This document shows positions 26,039-33,737 of a stretch of DNA of 64,000 nucleotides, piece after piece. The notes under the pieces were generated by a model that searched no databases, was not told the DNA's origin, and saw nothing but the letters and a program-made list of their open reading frames with translations. This DNA is from Rhodovulum sp. P5. GTDB lineage: Bacteria > Pseudomonadota > Alphaproteobacteria > Rhodobacterales > Rhodobacteraceae. The stretch lies in assembly GCF_002079305.1 (NCBI RefSeq), contig NZ_CP015039.1:3209501-3273500 (forward strand). The letters run 5' to 3'. Every line of letters starts with the position of its first letter. Position 1 is the first letter of the stretch. Both the position numbers and the translations under genes were made by a program.

Positions 26039-26425
26039 ATGAAACGTCTTGTTCTTGCTTCCGCACTTGCCATGTCCGTCGCGGCGCCCGCCCTTGCCGA
26101 CGGGGTGAACACCCTGAACGCCTCGACGATGAGCCAAGCCAGCGGCATGACCGCAGACATCCTGCGCAACGCAGCGCGGTCCAGCGACGACGGCATCGAC
26201 CGGTTGTTCGCTGACGACATTGCTGCGCCGGGGGAAGTGGCCAAGCCCGTCAATGCTCGGGCGGCGCGCATCCTGAAAGAAGGGGCGCTGGCGAGCGACG
26301 ATGGGATCGACCGTTTGAGCGCCGGCAAGAAGTACGGCACATCCTTTACCGGCGAACCCGTAAGTGCGCGCATCAAGGCGATCCTCAACCCGCCGAGCAT
26401 CAACCGTGACGGCGAGAACAGCTGA
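26039..26425 (+). CDS. Small secreted protein with an internal duplication
   Basis: A 128-residue exported protein of unknown function. Signal peptide KRLVLASALAMSVAAPALA with likely cleavage after Ala20. The mature protein contains two tandem copies of a unit of about 35 residues: residues 46-79 (ARSSDDGIDRL ... PVNARAARIL) and 84-117 (ALASDDGIDRL ... PVSARIKAIL), both with the shared core SDDGIDRL and a C-terminal ARxxxIL helix. The start ATG at 26039 has GGAG 6 bp upstream; ATG at 26027 is less likely. It is divergent from the SQR-like operon. No recognised family. Confidence 0.75.
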   Translation: MKRLVLASALAMSVAAPALADGVNTLNASTMSQASGMTADILRNAARSSDDGIDRLFADDIAAPGEVAKPVNARAARILKEGALASDDGIDRLSAGKKYGTSFTGEPVSARIKAILNPPSINRDGENS

Positions 26426-26443
26426 TCATGCGCGCCGAAGACC

Positions 26444-26474
26444 GTGCGGGGAGTAGATGTTCATCTCCCCGCAC
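26444..26474 (+). other. Hairpin downstream of the repeat-bearing secreted protein
   Basis: GTGCGGGGAG (26444-26453) pairs with CTCCCCGCAC (26465-26474), 10-bp stem and 11-nt loop. It is not followed by a T-run, so it is probably an mRNA-stabilising or secondary terminator structure preceding the clearer hairpin at 26486. Confidence 0.55.
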
Positions 26475-26485
26475 ATGAGAGAAAC

Positions 26486-26508
26486 CGCCCGGCCCCAAGG
26501 GCCGGGCG
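26486..26508. terminator. Bidirectional terminator between convergent genes
   Basis: CGCCCGGCCC (26486-26495) pairs with GGGCCGGGCG (26499-26508) with a 3-nt loop. On the plus strand it is followed by TTTAGATC; on the minus strand by GGTTTCTCTC. It lies between the secreted protein stop (26425) and the scoB stop (26515), serving both. Confidence 0.7.
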
Positions 26509-26514
26509 TTTAGA

Positions 26515-27144
26515 TCAGTCAACGATCGTGGCTTCGGTGGCCGCCCGGATCTCGTCCTCGCTCACGCCCTCGGCGCATTCGACGATCTTCAGGCCACCTT
26601 CCACGACATCCAGCACGCCCAGATTGGTGATGATGCGGTCCACGACGCCGGTGCCGGTCAGGGGCAGGCTGCATTCCTTCAACAGCTTGCTGTCTCCATG
26701 CTTGTTGGTGTGGTCCATCACGACCACCACGCGGCGCACCCCGGCGACAAGGTCCATCGCGCCGCCCATCCCCTTGACCAGTTTGCCGGGGATCATCCAG
26801 TTGGCGAGGTCCCCTTGTTCCGACACTTCCATCGCGCCCAGGATCGCCATCGCGATCTTGCCGCCGCGGATCATGCCAAAGCTTTGCGCGCTGTCGAAAT
26901 AGGCCGAATGGGCCAGTTCGGTGATCGTCTGCTTGCCGGCATTGATAAGGTCTGGGTCGACCTCGTCCTCGGTCGGGAAGGGGCCGAGGCCCAGCATCCC
27001 GTTTTCCGATTGCAGCGTGACATGCACGCCGTCGGGGATGTGGTTGGCCACCAGCGTCGGGATACCGATGCCAAGGTTCACATACATCCCGTCTTTCAGT
27101 TCCTGCGCGGCGCGTGCCGCGATCTGGTTACGGTCCCAGGGCAT
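26515..27144 (-). CDS. scoB: 3-oxoacid CoA-transferase subunit B
   Basis: A 209-residue beta subunit of a two-subunit 3-oxoacid (succinyl-CoA:acetoacetate type) CoA transferase. The catalytic glutamate region is [14 protein letters not shown]. Other family segments are [51 protein letters not shown] and [14 protein letters not shown]. It works with ScoA at 27353-28048 to activate acetoacetate for degradation or to recycle ketone bodies. ATG at 27144 overlaps by one base the TGA of a small upstream ORF (TGATG), and its AGGAGA ribosome site lies inside that ORF, indicating translational coupling. Confidence 0.93.
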   Translation of the reverse strand: MPWDRNQIAARAAQELKDGMYVNLGIGIPTLVANHIPDGVHVTLQSENGMLGLGPFPTEDEVDPDLINAGKQTITELAHSAYFDSAQSFGMIRGGKIAMAILGAMEVSEQGDLANWMIPGKLVKGMGGAMDLVAGVRRVVVVMDHTNKHGDSKLLKECSLPLTGTGVVDRIITNLGVLDVVEGGLKIVECAEGVSEDEIRAATEATIVD

Positions 27145-27338
27145 CAATTGTTCTCCTGTTCGTTTCTGGTCGCGAGGCTTGCCATCAACTGCGCCGTCTG
27201 CGTCACCAGCAATGGTATCTCTTTTGTCGTCTCAGAGCCGAAATGACCGTCGGCCACGCGTTGCGCCACTGCGAGGAACTCCGCCGCCTCGTCTCCCAGG
27301 GCGGCGACACCTTCGAAAAATTCGTCTGGACTTGCCAT
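27144..27338 (-). CDS. Small protein encoded between scoA and scoB
   Basis: A 64-residue, mostly helical, acidic protein ([39 protein letters not shown]). It has no signal peptide or membrane segment. Its ATG lies 14 bp after the scoA stop, and its stop overlaps the scoB start by one base (TGATG). The coding frame fills the whole space between the two subunit genes, which favours a real gene. No family recognised; it might assist CoA transferase assembly or merely couple translation. Lack of a strong ribosome site is a caution. Confidence 0.55.
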   Translation of the reverse strand: MASPDEFFEGVAALGDEAAEFLAVAQRVADGHFGSETTKEIPLLVTQTAQLMASLATRNEQENN

Positions 27339-27352
27339 GGCAACGCCGCTGA

Positions 27353-28048
27353 CTAAGCCGCGCGGGTGGTGCGCTGTTCGATCCGTTTCTCGTGCTGCCC
27401 CTTGATCAGGCGGTGCACGTAGATGCCGGGCAGGTGGATGTGGTCGGGGTCAAGCTCTCCCGGCTGCACGATCTCCTCCACCTCGCAGACGCAGACCTTG
27501 CCGCACATCGCGGCGGGCGGGTTGAAGTTGCGGGCCGTCTTGCGGAAGACAAGGTTGCCGGTGGTGTCGGCCTTCCATGCCTTGACGATCGACAGATCGG
27601 CCACGATCCCGCGTTCCAGGATATAGGTTTCGCCGTCGAAGTCCTTGTGCTCCTTGCCCTCGGCGATCTGGGTGCCGACGCCTGTCTTCGTGTAGAAGCC
27701 GGGGATGCCGCAACCGCCCGCGCGCATGCGTTCGGCGAGCGTCCCTTGCGGGTTGAATTCCAGTTCCAGTTCGCCGGACAGGTATTGCCGCATGAACTCG
27801 GCATTCTCGCCGACATAGGAGGAGATCATCTTTTTCACCTGCCGGGTTTGCAGCAGGATGCCGATGCCGAACTCGTCGACGCCGGCGTTGTTGGAGGCAA
27901 AGGTCAGGTCCTTGGTGCCCGCCTGTTTGATCGCCTCGATCAGCAACTCCGGAATGCCGCAGAGCCCAAAGCCGCCCGCGGCGATGAACATGCCGTCGAA
28001 CAGCAGGCCGTCCAGCGCCTCCTCCGCGCTGCCATACACCTTGTCCAT
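27353..28048 (-). CDS. scoA: 3-oxoacid CoA-transferase subunit A
   Basis: A 231-residue alpha subunit of the same CoA transferase. Characteristic segments: [20 protein letters not shown] (CoA-binding region), [54 protein letters not shown] and [23 protein letters not shown] at 28048 follows AGGGAGCG. The frame extends upstream to 28171 but that part lacks family character. It is the first gene of the scoA-small ORF-scoB operon. Confidence 0.94.
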   Translation of the reverse strand: MDKVYGSAEEALDGLLFDGMFIAAGGFGLCGIPELLIEAIKQAGTKDLTFASNNAGVDEFGIGILLQTRQVKKMISSYVGENAEFMRQYLSGELELEFNPQGTLAERMRAGGCGIPGFYTKTGVGTQIAEGKEHKDFDGETYILERGIVADLSIVKAWKADTTGNLVFRKTARNFNPPAAMCGKVCVCEVEEIVQPGELDPDHIHLPGIYVHRLIKGQHEKRIEQRTTRAA

Positions 28049-28191
28049 GAAACGCTCCCTGTCTGGTCCTTTGGCAAAAGTTGTGGCGAAGGGGCAGGGG
28101 GGAGTCAACGGAGTGCTGCGGATGCGAGAGGTGCGTTCGGTGGGGCCGGAGACTGGAAGCGCCGCAACCATTTACAGCGGGGCGCGCGGTA

Positions 28192-28674
28192 TCACCTTGG
28201 CGCGTGGCCGTCTTCGTTGACCAAGAGCAACACCTTTTTCCGTTCGCCGGGTGAAAGTTCCTTGATCACAGACAGCACGCGCTTGATCTGGTCCGGAGTG
28301 AGGTCACGGTTTCTTACATCCACCACAACGACGTGGATGCCGGATTTTTGGGATGTATGCCGTTTCAGGCTCGCCCTGAAGTTATCGAACTGGGTCTCGA
28401 AGAACGCGTGCCGGGGAGGAGAGCAATCGTCGTAAACCTTGTCGACGGCCCCGCCCGCGCCGCGGCTAACCCAATCGCCGCCGATGTTCTTCTGGCTCCG
28501 TTCCAATCGCTTGCCAAGGACGTGTTCCAGTGCATTGGCGGTGTTTGCCTCGTTCGAGCGGTAAGCCCCTTCGCCCTGGCCGCCCTGATCCGGGTCCAAG
28601 CCGAGATGGCGCAGGTGAAGGAGGCGGACAAGCCGGGAACGTCCTTCCTTCAATTGTGTTTCCTCATTTGCCAT
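28192..28674 (-). CDS. Orphan protein resembling a polymorphic-toxin nuclease domain
   Basis: A 160-residue protein with no signal peptide or membrane segment. The N-terminal 40 residues are basic (LVRLLHLRHLGLDPDQ). From residue 41 the layout is NEANTANALEHVLGKRL, then GGDWVSRGAGGAVDKVYDD (65-83), FETQFDNFRASLKRH (92-106), VVVVDVRNRDLTPDQIKRV (115-133) and KKVLLLV. This order of conserved E, D-W, D-x-V-Y-D, F-F-SLxxH and VVVD blocks resembles, by eye, nuclease-type C-terminal domains of CDI/Rhs polymorphic toxins. The homology is unproven. Base composition is visibly less GC-rich than neighbours, suggesting acquisition. No immunity gene is obvious. Start ATG 28674 is chosen over 28728. Confidence 0.6.
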   Translation of the reverse strand: MANEETQLKEGRSRLVRLLHLRHLGLDPDQGGQGEGAYRSNEANTANALEHVLGKRLERSQKNIGGDWVSRGAGGAVDKVYDDCSPPRHAFFETQFDNFRASLKRHTSQKSGIHVVVVDVRNRDLTPDQIKRVLSVIKELSPGERKKVLLLVNEDGHAPR

Positions 28675-28782
28675 TTTCGCCCTCCATATCCCTTGGCGGA
28701 GGGTACCACTCTCGCAGGACTCGAGCAATCTGGACGGGTATTGCTGGGCGTCGCTTTGTCCGTTCGGGATATGCCGGTTCGC

Positions 28783-29340
28783 TCAGATGATCCGCACCTG
28801 CGCGCCCACCGGCGTGATCGCGAAAAGCTCTGCGATCATCTCGTTGTAAAGCCCGATGCAGCCATCGGAGGAGGGGCGCCCGATCTTGCGCGTGTCATGG
28901 GTGCCGTGGATCAGGTAGGCGGGCCAGGACAGGTACATCGCATGGGTGCCCAGCGGGTTGCCCGGCCCTGGCGGCATATAGCGAAGGTCGGGATTTCGTT
29001 CGAGCATCGACGCCGTTGGTGTCCAGTCGGGGCCGACCTTCTTGCGGGTGACGCGGGTATAGCCGCGCTTGGTCAACGCGTCGCTGATCGGTACGGAGGT
29101 CGGGTAGACGCGGTAATCCTCTCCGTCCCCGCTCCAGAAATGCAGGGCGCGGGCGGGCGTGTCGGCCACGATCGCGGCCGGGCCCAATGTGTCGAAGTGA
29201 TCGCGCCAGTCCTGTCGCCGGAACATCGCCGTATTGCGACGGGCAAAGCCCGTGGTCTCCGCCCGCAAGATCGCCGGGGCCGCAACGCAATACCCAACGG
29301 CGACCAGCGCCGCGCGCCGGGACATCTTTATCGAAGTCAT
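28783..29340 (-). CDS. L,D-transpeptidase (YkuD domain), Tat- or Sec-exported
   Basis: A 185-residue exported enzyme of the YkuD family, which cross-links peptidoglycan or attaches proteins to it. The N-terminus KMSRRAALVAVGYCVAAPAI has a twin-arginine pattern. The catalytic block is YLIHGTHDTRKIGRPSSDGC: the His and the nucleophile Cys are present. The usual arginine two residues after the Cys (SxGCIR) is Gly here (DGCIGLYN), a variant. GNPLGTHAMYLSW is the conserved substrate region. ATG at 29340 is the likely start; the frame's upstream extension overlaps topA antisense composition and is rejected. Confidence 0.88.
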   Translation of the reverse strand: MTSIKMSRRAALVAVGYCVAAPAILRAETTGFARRNTAMFRRQDWRDHFDTLGPAAIVADTPARALHFWSGDGEDYRVYPTSVPISDALTKRGYTRVTRKKVGPDWTPTASMLERNPDLRYMPPGPGNPLGTHAMYLSWPAYLIHGTHDTRKIGRPSSDGCIGLYNEMIAELFAITPVGAQVRII

Positions 29341-29434
29341 GTGACTGCCTTTTTCTGCTCGCCCCCTCACACTGGCGCTGCGATGCAGAAATGGCCAATC
29401 ACTTGCGTTCACCGACAGGTGCGCAGGCGCGGCG

Positions 29435-32038
29435 TCAGGACGCCTCGTCGCTGTCCTGCGCTTCCTTGGTGGTCTTTTTCTTGGTCGTGGTCTTCTTGGC
29501 GGTGGTCTTTTTTGCTGCCGGCTTCTTCGTCGCGGCACTTTTCGCCGCCGGTTTCTTGCCGCCCTTCTTGGAAGCCTTCTCGGCGATCAGTTGCACGGCC
29601 ATTTCCATGGTCACGTCGGCGGGTTCAACGCCCTTGGGCAGGGTCGCATTGACCTTCTCCCATTTCACATAGGGGCCATAGCGGCCGTCCATGACGTTGA
29701 CCGCGCCGCCGCTTTCGGGATGCTCGCCCAGTTCGCGGAGCGGTTTGGCGGTCGTGCCGCGCCCGCGGGTCTTTTTCTGCGCCAGCAATTCCACCGCGCG
29801 GTTCATGCCGACGGTGAACACCTCCTCCACATCGGGAAGGTTGGCGTATTTCTTGCCGTGTTTTACGAAGGGGCCGTAGCGGCCGATCCCGGCCTCCACC
29901 ACCTCGCCGTCCTCGGGGTGCGGGCCGATTTCGCGCGGCAGGGACAGAAGCATCAGGGCCTTTTCAAGGTCGATCTCCTCGGGCGCCCAGCCCTTGGGCA
30001 GGCTGGCGCGCGGGGGTTTCGGCTCTTCCTCGGTCGGCTCTCCGCGCTGGACATAGGGGCCGAAGCGCCCGACGCGGAGCGTGATCTCGTCCTCGCCATC
30101 ATGGCCCAGAACCTTGCCGTCAAGCTCTGCCGTGGCGTCATCGGTGGGCGCCGACAGGGGCCGCGTGAACCGGCATTCGGGGTAGTTGGTGCAGCCGATG
30201 AACGCGCCGCCGGAGCGCGCTGTTTTCAGGTTCAGCCGCCCGATGCCGCATTTGGGGCAGATGCGCGGGTCGGTCCCATCCTCGCGCGGGGGGTAGAGAT
30301 GGGGCGCCAGAACCTCGTCGATCTTTTCCAGCACTTCGGTAATGCGCAGATCGGCCGTTTCGGCGATGGCGGCCGAGAAATCCTTCCAGAAGCGGCTGAG
30401 GACATCCAGGTAGGCGCGTTCCCCGGCCGAGACGTCATCCAGTTCGTCTTCCAGGTTGGCGGTGAATTCATAGCCCACATAGCGGCGGAAATAGTTGGTC
30501 AGGAACGCCGTCACCAGACGCCCCTTGTCCTCGGGGATCAGGCGGTTCTTGTCCTTGCGGACGTAGCCGCGATCCTGAATCGTCGTGACGATCGAGGCGT
30601 AGGTGGAGGGCCGGCCGATCCCCAGTTCCTCCATCCGCTTGACCAGCGTCGCCTCGGTGTAGCGGGGCGGGGGCTGGGTGAAATGCTGTTCCGGGGTGAT
30701 GCCCTGTTTGGCCGCGGCCTCGCCTTCCATGATCTGGGGCAGGCGCTTGTCTTCGTCGTCCACGACGTCGTCGCGGCCTTCTTCGTAGACCTTCAGGAAG
30801 CCGTCGAACAACACCACCTGACCGGTCGCCCGCAGCACCACCTGCTTGTCGCCACTTTCCACATCCACGGTCGTGCGTTCCAGCCGGGCGGCCTCCATCT
30901 GGCTGGCGAGCGTCCGTTTCCAGATCAGATCGTAGAGCTTGCGCTGGTCGTCATCGGAAACCTTCAGCTTTCCGGCGTCCCGGGTCATGTCGGTGGGCCG
31001 GATACACTCGTGCGCCTCTTGGGCGTTCTTGGCCTTGTTCTTGTACATCCGCGGGCTTTTCGGGACGTACTCTTCCCCGTAGCGGTCCTTGATCGAGTCG
31101 CGGGCGGCCATCACCGCCTCGGGCGCCATGTCGATCCCGTCGGTCCGCATATAGGTGATATAGCCAGCCTCATAGAGCCGCTGCGCAGATTGCATGGTCT
31201 GGCGCGCGCCGAAGCCGAATTTCCGGCTGGCCTCTTGCTGGAGCGTCGAGGTCATGAAGGGCGGGGCGGGGTTGCGGTTGGCCGGTTTCGCTTCGACAGA
31301 GGCGACGGTGAACTCGCGGCTGCTGATCGCCTGAACGGCCAGTTCCGCGGCGGTCTCGTTCTCGATGTCGTATTTGTCGAGCTTCTTGCCGCCCAGAACG
31401 GTCAGCCGCGCCTCATAGGTCTGGCCGCGGGGCGTGGCGAAGACCGCCTTGACCGTCCAGTATTCGCGGGCGCGAAACGCCTCGATCTCCATCTCGCGCT
31501 CGACGATCAGGCGCAGGCAGACCGATTGCACGCGGCCCGCCGATTTCGCGCCTGGCAGCTTGCGCCACAGCACGGGCGACAGGTTGAAACCAACGAGGTA
31601 GTCCAGCGCACGGCGGGCCAGATAGGCGTGGACCAGCGGCTCATCGATGTCGCGGGGGTTCTTCATCGCCTCGGTCACCGCGGATTTGGTGATGGCGTTG
31701 AAGACCACGCGCTTGACGTCGGTGCTTTTCTTGATCGCGCGGCGTTTGCGCAGGGTTTCCTCAAGGTGCCAGGAAATCGCCTCGCCCTCGCGGTCGGGGT
31801 CGGTGGCGAGGATCAGCGCGTCGTCGTCCTTCAGCGCGTCGGCGATCGCCTTTACATGCTTGCGGGAGTCCGTCGCGACCTCCCATGTCATCTCGAAATC
31901 ATGCTCGGGGTCGACCGAACCGTCCTTTGGCGGCAGGTCGCGGACATGGCCGTAGGACGCCAGAACCGTGTAGTCATCGCCCAGATATTTGTTGATTGTC
32001 TTGGCTTTGGCCGGGGACTCGACGACGACGACGGGCAT
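29435..32038 (-). CDS. topA: DNA topoisomerase I
   Basis: Type IA topoisomerase relaxing negative supercoils, 867 residues. TOPRIM region VVVVESPAKAKTINKYL and ILATDPDREGEAISWHLEE, active-site tyrosine in GYITYMRTDG, a four-cysteine zinc ribbon (CPKC...CTNYPEC), then three C-terminal topoisomerase repeats (VGRFGPYVQRG, GRYGPFVKHGKKYANLP, GRYGPYVKWEKVNATLP). A lysine/alanine-rich basic tail of about 45 residues follows, typical of alphaproteobacterial TopA. Start ATG at 32038 gives the conserved MPVVVVESPAKA N-terminus. It follows dprA on the same strand, a common alphaproteobacterial order. Confidence 0.97.
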   Translation of the reverse strand: MPVVVVESPAKAKTINKYLGDDYTVLASYGHVRDLPPKDGSVDPEHDFEMTWEVATDSRKHVKAIADALKDDDALILATDPDREGEAISWHLEETLRKRRAIKKSTDVKRVVFNAITKSAVTEAMKNPRDIDEPLVHAYLARRALDYLVGFNLSPVLWRKLPGAKSAGRVQSVCLRLIVEREMEIEAFRAREYWTVKAVFATPRGQTYEARLTVLGGKKLDKYDIENETAAELAVQAISSREFTVASVEAKPANRNPAPPFMTSTLQQEASRKFGFGARQTMQSAQRLYEAGYITYMRTDGIDMAPEAVMAARDSIKDRYGEEYVPKSPRMYKNKAKNAQEAHECIRPTDMTRDAGKLKVSDDDQRKLYDLIWKRTLASQMEAARLERTTVDVESGDKQVVLRATGQVVLFDGFLKVYEEGRDDVVDDEDKRLPQIMEGEAAAKQGITPEQHFTQPPPRYTEATLVKRMEELGIGRPSTYASIVTTIQDRGYVRKDKNRLIPEDKGRLVTAFLTNYFRRYVGYEFTANLEDELDDVSAGERAYLDVLSRFWKDFSAAIAETADLRITEVLEKIDEVLAPHLYPPREDGTDPRICPKCGIGRLNLKTARSGGAFIGCTNYPECRFTRPLSAPTDDATAELDGKVLGHDGEDEITLRVGRFGPYVQRGEPTEEEPKPPRASLPKGWAPEEIDLEKALMLLSLPREIGPHPEDGEVVEAGIGRYGPFVKHGKKYANLPDVEEVFTVGMNRAVELLAQKKTRGRGTTAKPLRELGEHPESGGAVNVMDGRYGPYVKWEKVNATLPKGVEPADVTMEMAVQLIAEKASKKGGKKPAAKSAATKKPAAKKTTAKKTTTKKKTTKEAQDSDEAS

Positions 32039-32180
32039 GAAGATCCTTTCGACTCGGGGGAAGAGGTCGGCGGCGCTAGATGTGGCCGGTGCGACGGGTT
32101 TGTCAATGCGGGCATCCCGTAACTTGTCCCCTTGCCCCGTCTTTTGGGCAGGGGAACAGGGCCCGGTCGGGCGGTCGCGG

Positions 32181-33347
32181 TCAATCGCAGCGCGACAGCA
32201 ACCCACCCGGCGCCCGGGCAATCCGGCCGTCCAGTTCCAGCATGACCAGCTCGGGTGCGACACGCCCCGCCGGCAGGTTCAGATCGCGGATAAGCTGGTC
32301 TTCGGCCAGCGGCGACGGGCCGAGCCGAGACAGGATTTCCTCGTGCAGCGTGCTGATATCGGCAGGCGGGGGACGCTGGGCTTGCACCGGGGCCTCTGGC
32401 ACTTCGGCGGCGCAGGGGGTGGGGACTTCCGCAAAAAGATCGGGCCTGTCCGGCCGGCCGCAGGTTGTGGCCAAGACCTCGATCACGTCGTCGGCCCCGC
32501 GAACCAGAACCGCCCCGTCGCGGATCAGCATGTTGCACCCTGCGGCGCGTGCGTCGAACGGGTGGCCGGGCACGGCCAGCACCTCCCGCCCCTGGTCAAG
32601 GGCGGTGCGTGCGGTGATCAGGCTGCCGGACCGTGCCGCGGCCTCGACCACCACAACCGCGCGTGCGAGGCCCGCGATGATCCTGTTGCGCTGGGGGAAA
32701 TGCCGGGCCTGCGGGGTGAGGCCCGGCGGTTGTTCCGTCAAGCGCAGGCCCTTTTCGCCGATCTCTTCGGTCAGCGCGGCATTCTCGGCGGGGTAGGCGA
32801 TGTCAATTCCCCCAGCCTGAACCGCCACGGTTCCGGTGTCCAGCGCGGCCATATGGGCGACCCGGTCGATGCCGCGGGCAAGCCCCGAAACGATCACATG
32901 GCCCTGCGCGCCCAGGTCTTCGGCCAGCCGTCGCGCCATGCGCGTGCCAAGCGACGACGCATTGCGCGCCCCGACAAGGGCCACCATGGGCCGGTCAAGC
33001 AGGTCAAGCCGCCCCTTCGCCCAAAGAAACGGGGGCGCATCGGAAAGGTCGATCAGCGCTTGTGGATAGTCCGCCCCGCCGAAGAACAGCGGCCGCGCGC
33101 CCAGTGCCAGCCCCGCGTCCAGTTCGGCCCGGGCTGCGGCTTCGGAAAACGGGGCATAATCGTTCACCCCGGCGGCCCGCGCAACGCTTGGCAAAGCGTC
33201 CAGGGCGGCCGCGGCGCTGCCGTGTTCTGCGACCATCCGGTGAAAGGTCGTGGCCCCGACCCGTCGCGACCGGATCAGTCGCAAGCTCGCCACAAGTGGC
33301 TCTTCCTGCGATGAAACCCGGATCGCCTCGTGCTTCAGCTTCCCCAC
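32181..33347 (-). CDS. dprA: DNA-processing protein DprA (Smf)
   Basis: A 388-residue protein that loads RecA on incoming single-stranded DNA during natural transformation. The N-terminal SAM-like region is followed by the Rossmann core: PMVALVGARNASSLGTRMAR, VIVSGLARGIDRVAHMAAL, FPQRNRIIAGLARAVVVVEA and GREVLAVPGHPFD. The C-terminal winged helix reads ILSRLGPSPLAEDQLIRDL. GTG at 33347 has an ideal GGAGGA site 7 bp upstream; longer in-frame ATGs have none. A distinct hairpin with one mismatch lies just beyond the stop, without a T-run. Confidence 0.93.
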   Translation of the reverse strand: MGKLKHEAIRVSSQEEPLVASLRLIRSRRVGATTFHRMVAEHGSAAAALDALPSVARAAGVNDYAPFSEAAARAELDAGLALGARPLFFGGADYPQALIDLSDAPPFLWAKGRLDLLDRPMVALVGARNASSLGTRMARRLAEDLGAQGHVIVSGLARGIDRVAHMAALDTGTVAVQAGGIDIAYPAENAALTEEIGEKGLRLTEQPPGLTPQARHFPQRNRIIAGLARAVVVVEAAARSGSLITARTALDQGREVLAVPGHPFDARAAGCNMLIRDGAVLVRGADDVIEVLATTCGRPDRPDLFAEVPTPCAAEVPEAPVQAQRPPPADISTLHEEILSRLGPSPLAEDQLIRDLNLPAGRVAPELVMLELDGRIARAPGGLLSRCD

Positions 33348-33490
33348 GACACCGTCCTCCGTTCCGTGCGGGGCGCAGGTTGGCCGCGAAATGGTTAACG
33401 AGACATGAATGCGAAACGGTTTCGATATTGGGGGAGTGGAGGGAGAGGCCGGCGGATCGTCGCGGGTGGGCATTTTTCGCCGCATCTGCC

Positions 33491-33526
33491 GGAAAGAAAA
33501 GGTCGCGCCATTTTCTGGGCGCGACC
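33491..33526 (-). terminator. Strong intrinsic terminator
   Basis: GGTCGCGCC (33501-33509) pairs perfectly with GGCGCGACC (33518-33526), loop 8 nt. On the minus strand the stem is followed directly by TTTTCTTTCC (33500-33491). It is far from tldD (212 bp) and upstream of dprA, so it may end an independent small transcript or a long tldD 3' UTR. Confidence 0.9.
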
Positions 33527-33700
33527 GGATGAAGCGAAGCTACGGTAACCTGGGAGTCTTCCCGGGTGGGTGGTGCGAGGGGGTGGTAGGAAGAATAATT
33601 CTCCGCGTTTCCGTAACTCCGCATCATCCTGATATGCACTTTGCGCCGAAGAGAGTTAACAGAAGGTGAACGGCGAAGGGAATAATCGCCTTAAGCGCGA
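33491..33700 (-). ncRNA. Candidate small RNA ending at the intrinsic terminator
   Basis: Inferred only from the position of a free-standing terminator. The minus-strand segment has a C-rich stretch (ACCACCCCCTCGCACCACCC near 33589-33566) followed by a small stem (GGGAAGACTCCC) and the terminator. C-rich loops able to pair with ribosome-binding sites occur in known alphaproteobacterial Hfq-dependent sRNAs. The 5' end is unknown; the start given is a guess. A tldD 3' UTR is the alternative. Confidence 0.35.
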
Positions 33701-33737
33701 ATTTTTCTAAACCGCATGAATTCACGGGCGGTCTGCC

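Larger units (their letters stand above)
33348..33737. promoter_or_regulatory. Non-coding region between tldD and dprA
   Basis: A 390-bp region with no credible ORF, holding three things. First, an intrinsic terminator on the minus strand at 33491-33526, over 200 bp beyond the tldD stop. Second, a possible small-RNA segment upstream of that terminator. Third, TTAACAGAAGGTGAAC (33656-33671), one mismatch from the CtrA consensus TTAA-N7-TTAAC. The dprA promoter and ribosome site (GGAGGA before 33347) lie at the left edge. Confidence 0.5.

Noticed and set aside
25719..26042. Plus-strand frames in the intergenic region before the repeat-bearing protein
   Set aside because: No ribosome site, no conserved features, and overlap with a promoter region.
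29591..32122. 843-codon plus-strand frame opposite topA
   Set aside because: Antisense shadow of a highly conserved topoisomerase; its composition is typical of reverse-complement frames in GC-rich genes.
33004..33639. Minus-strand frame overlapping the dprA 5' end and the terminator
   Set aside because: It runs through an intrinsic terminator and overlaps dprA in another frame; no family features.
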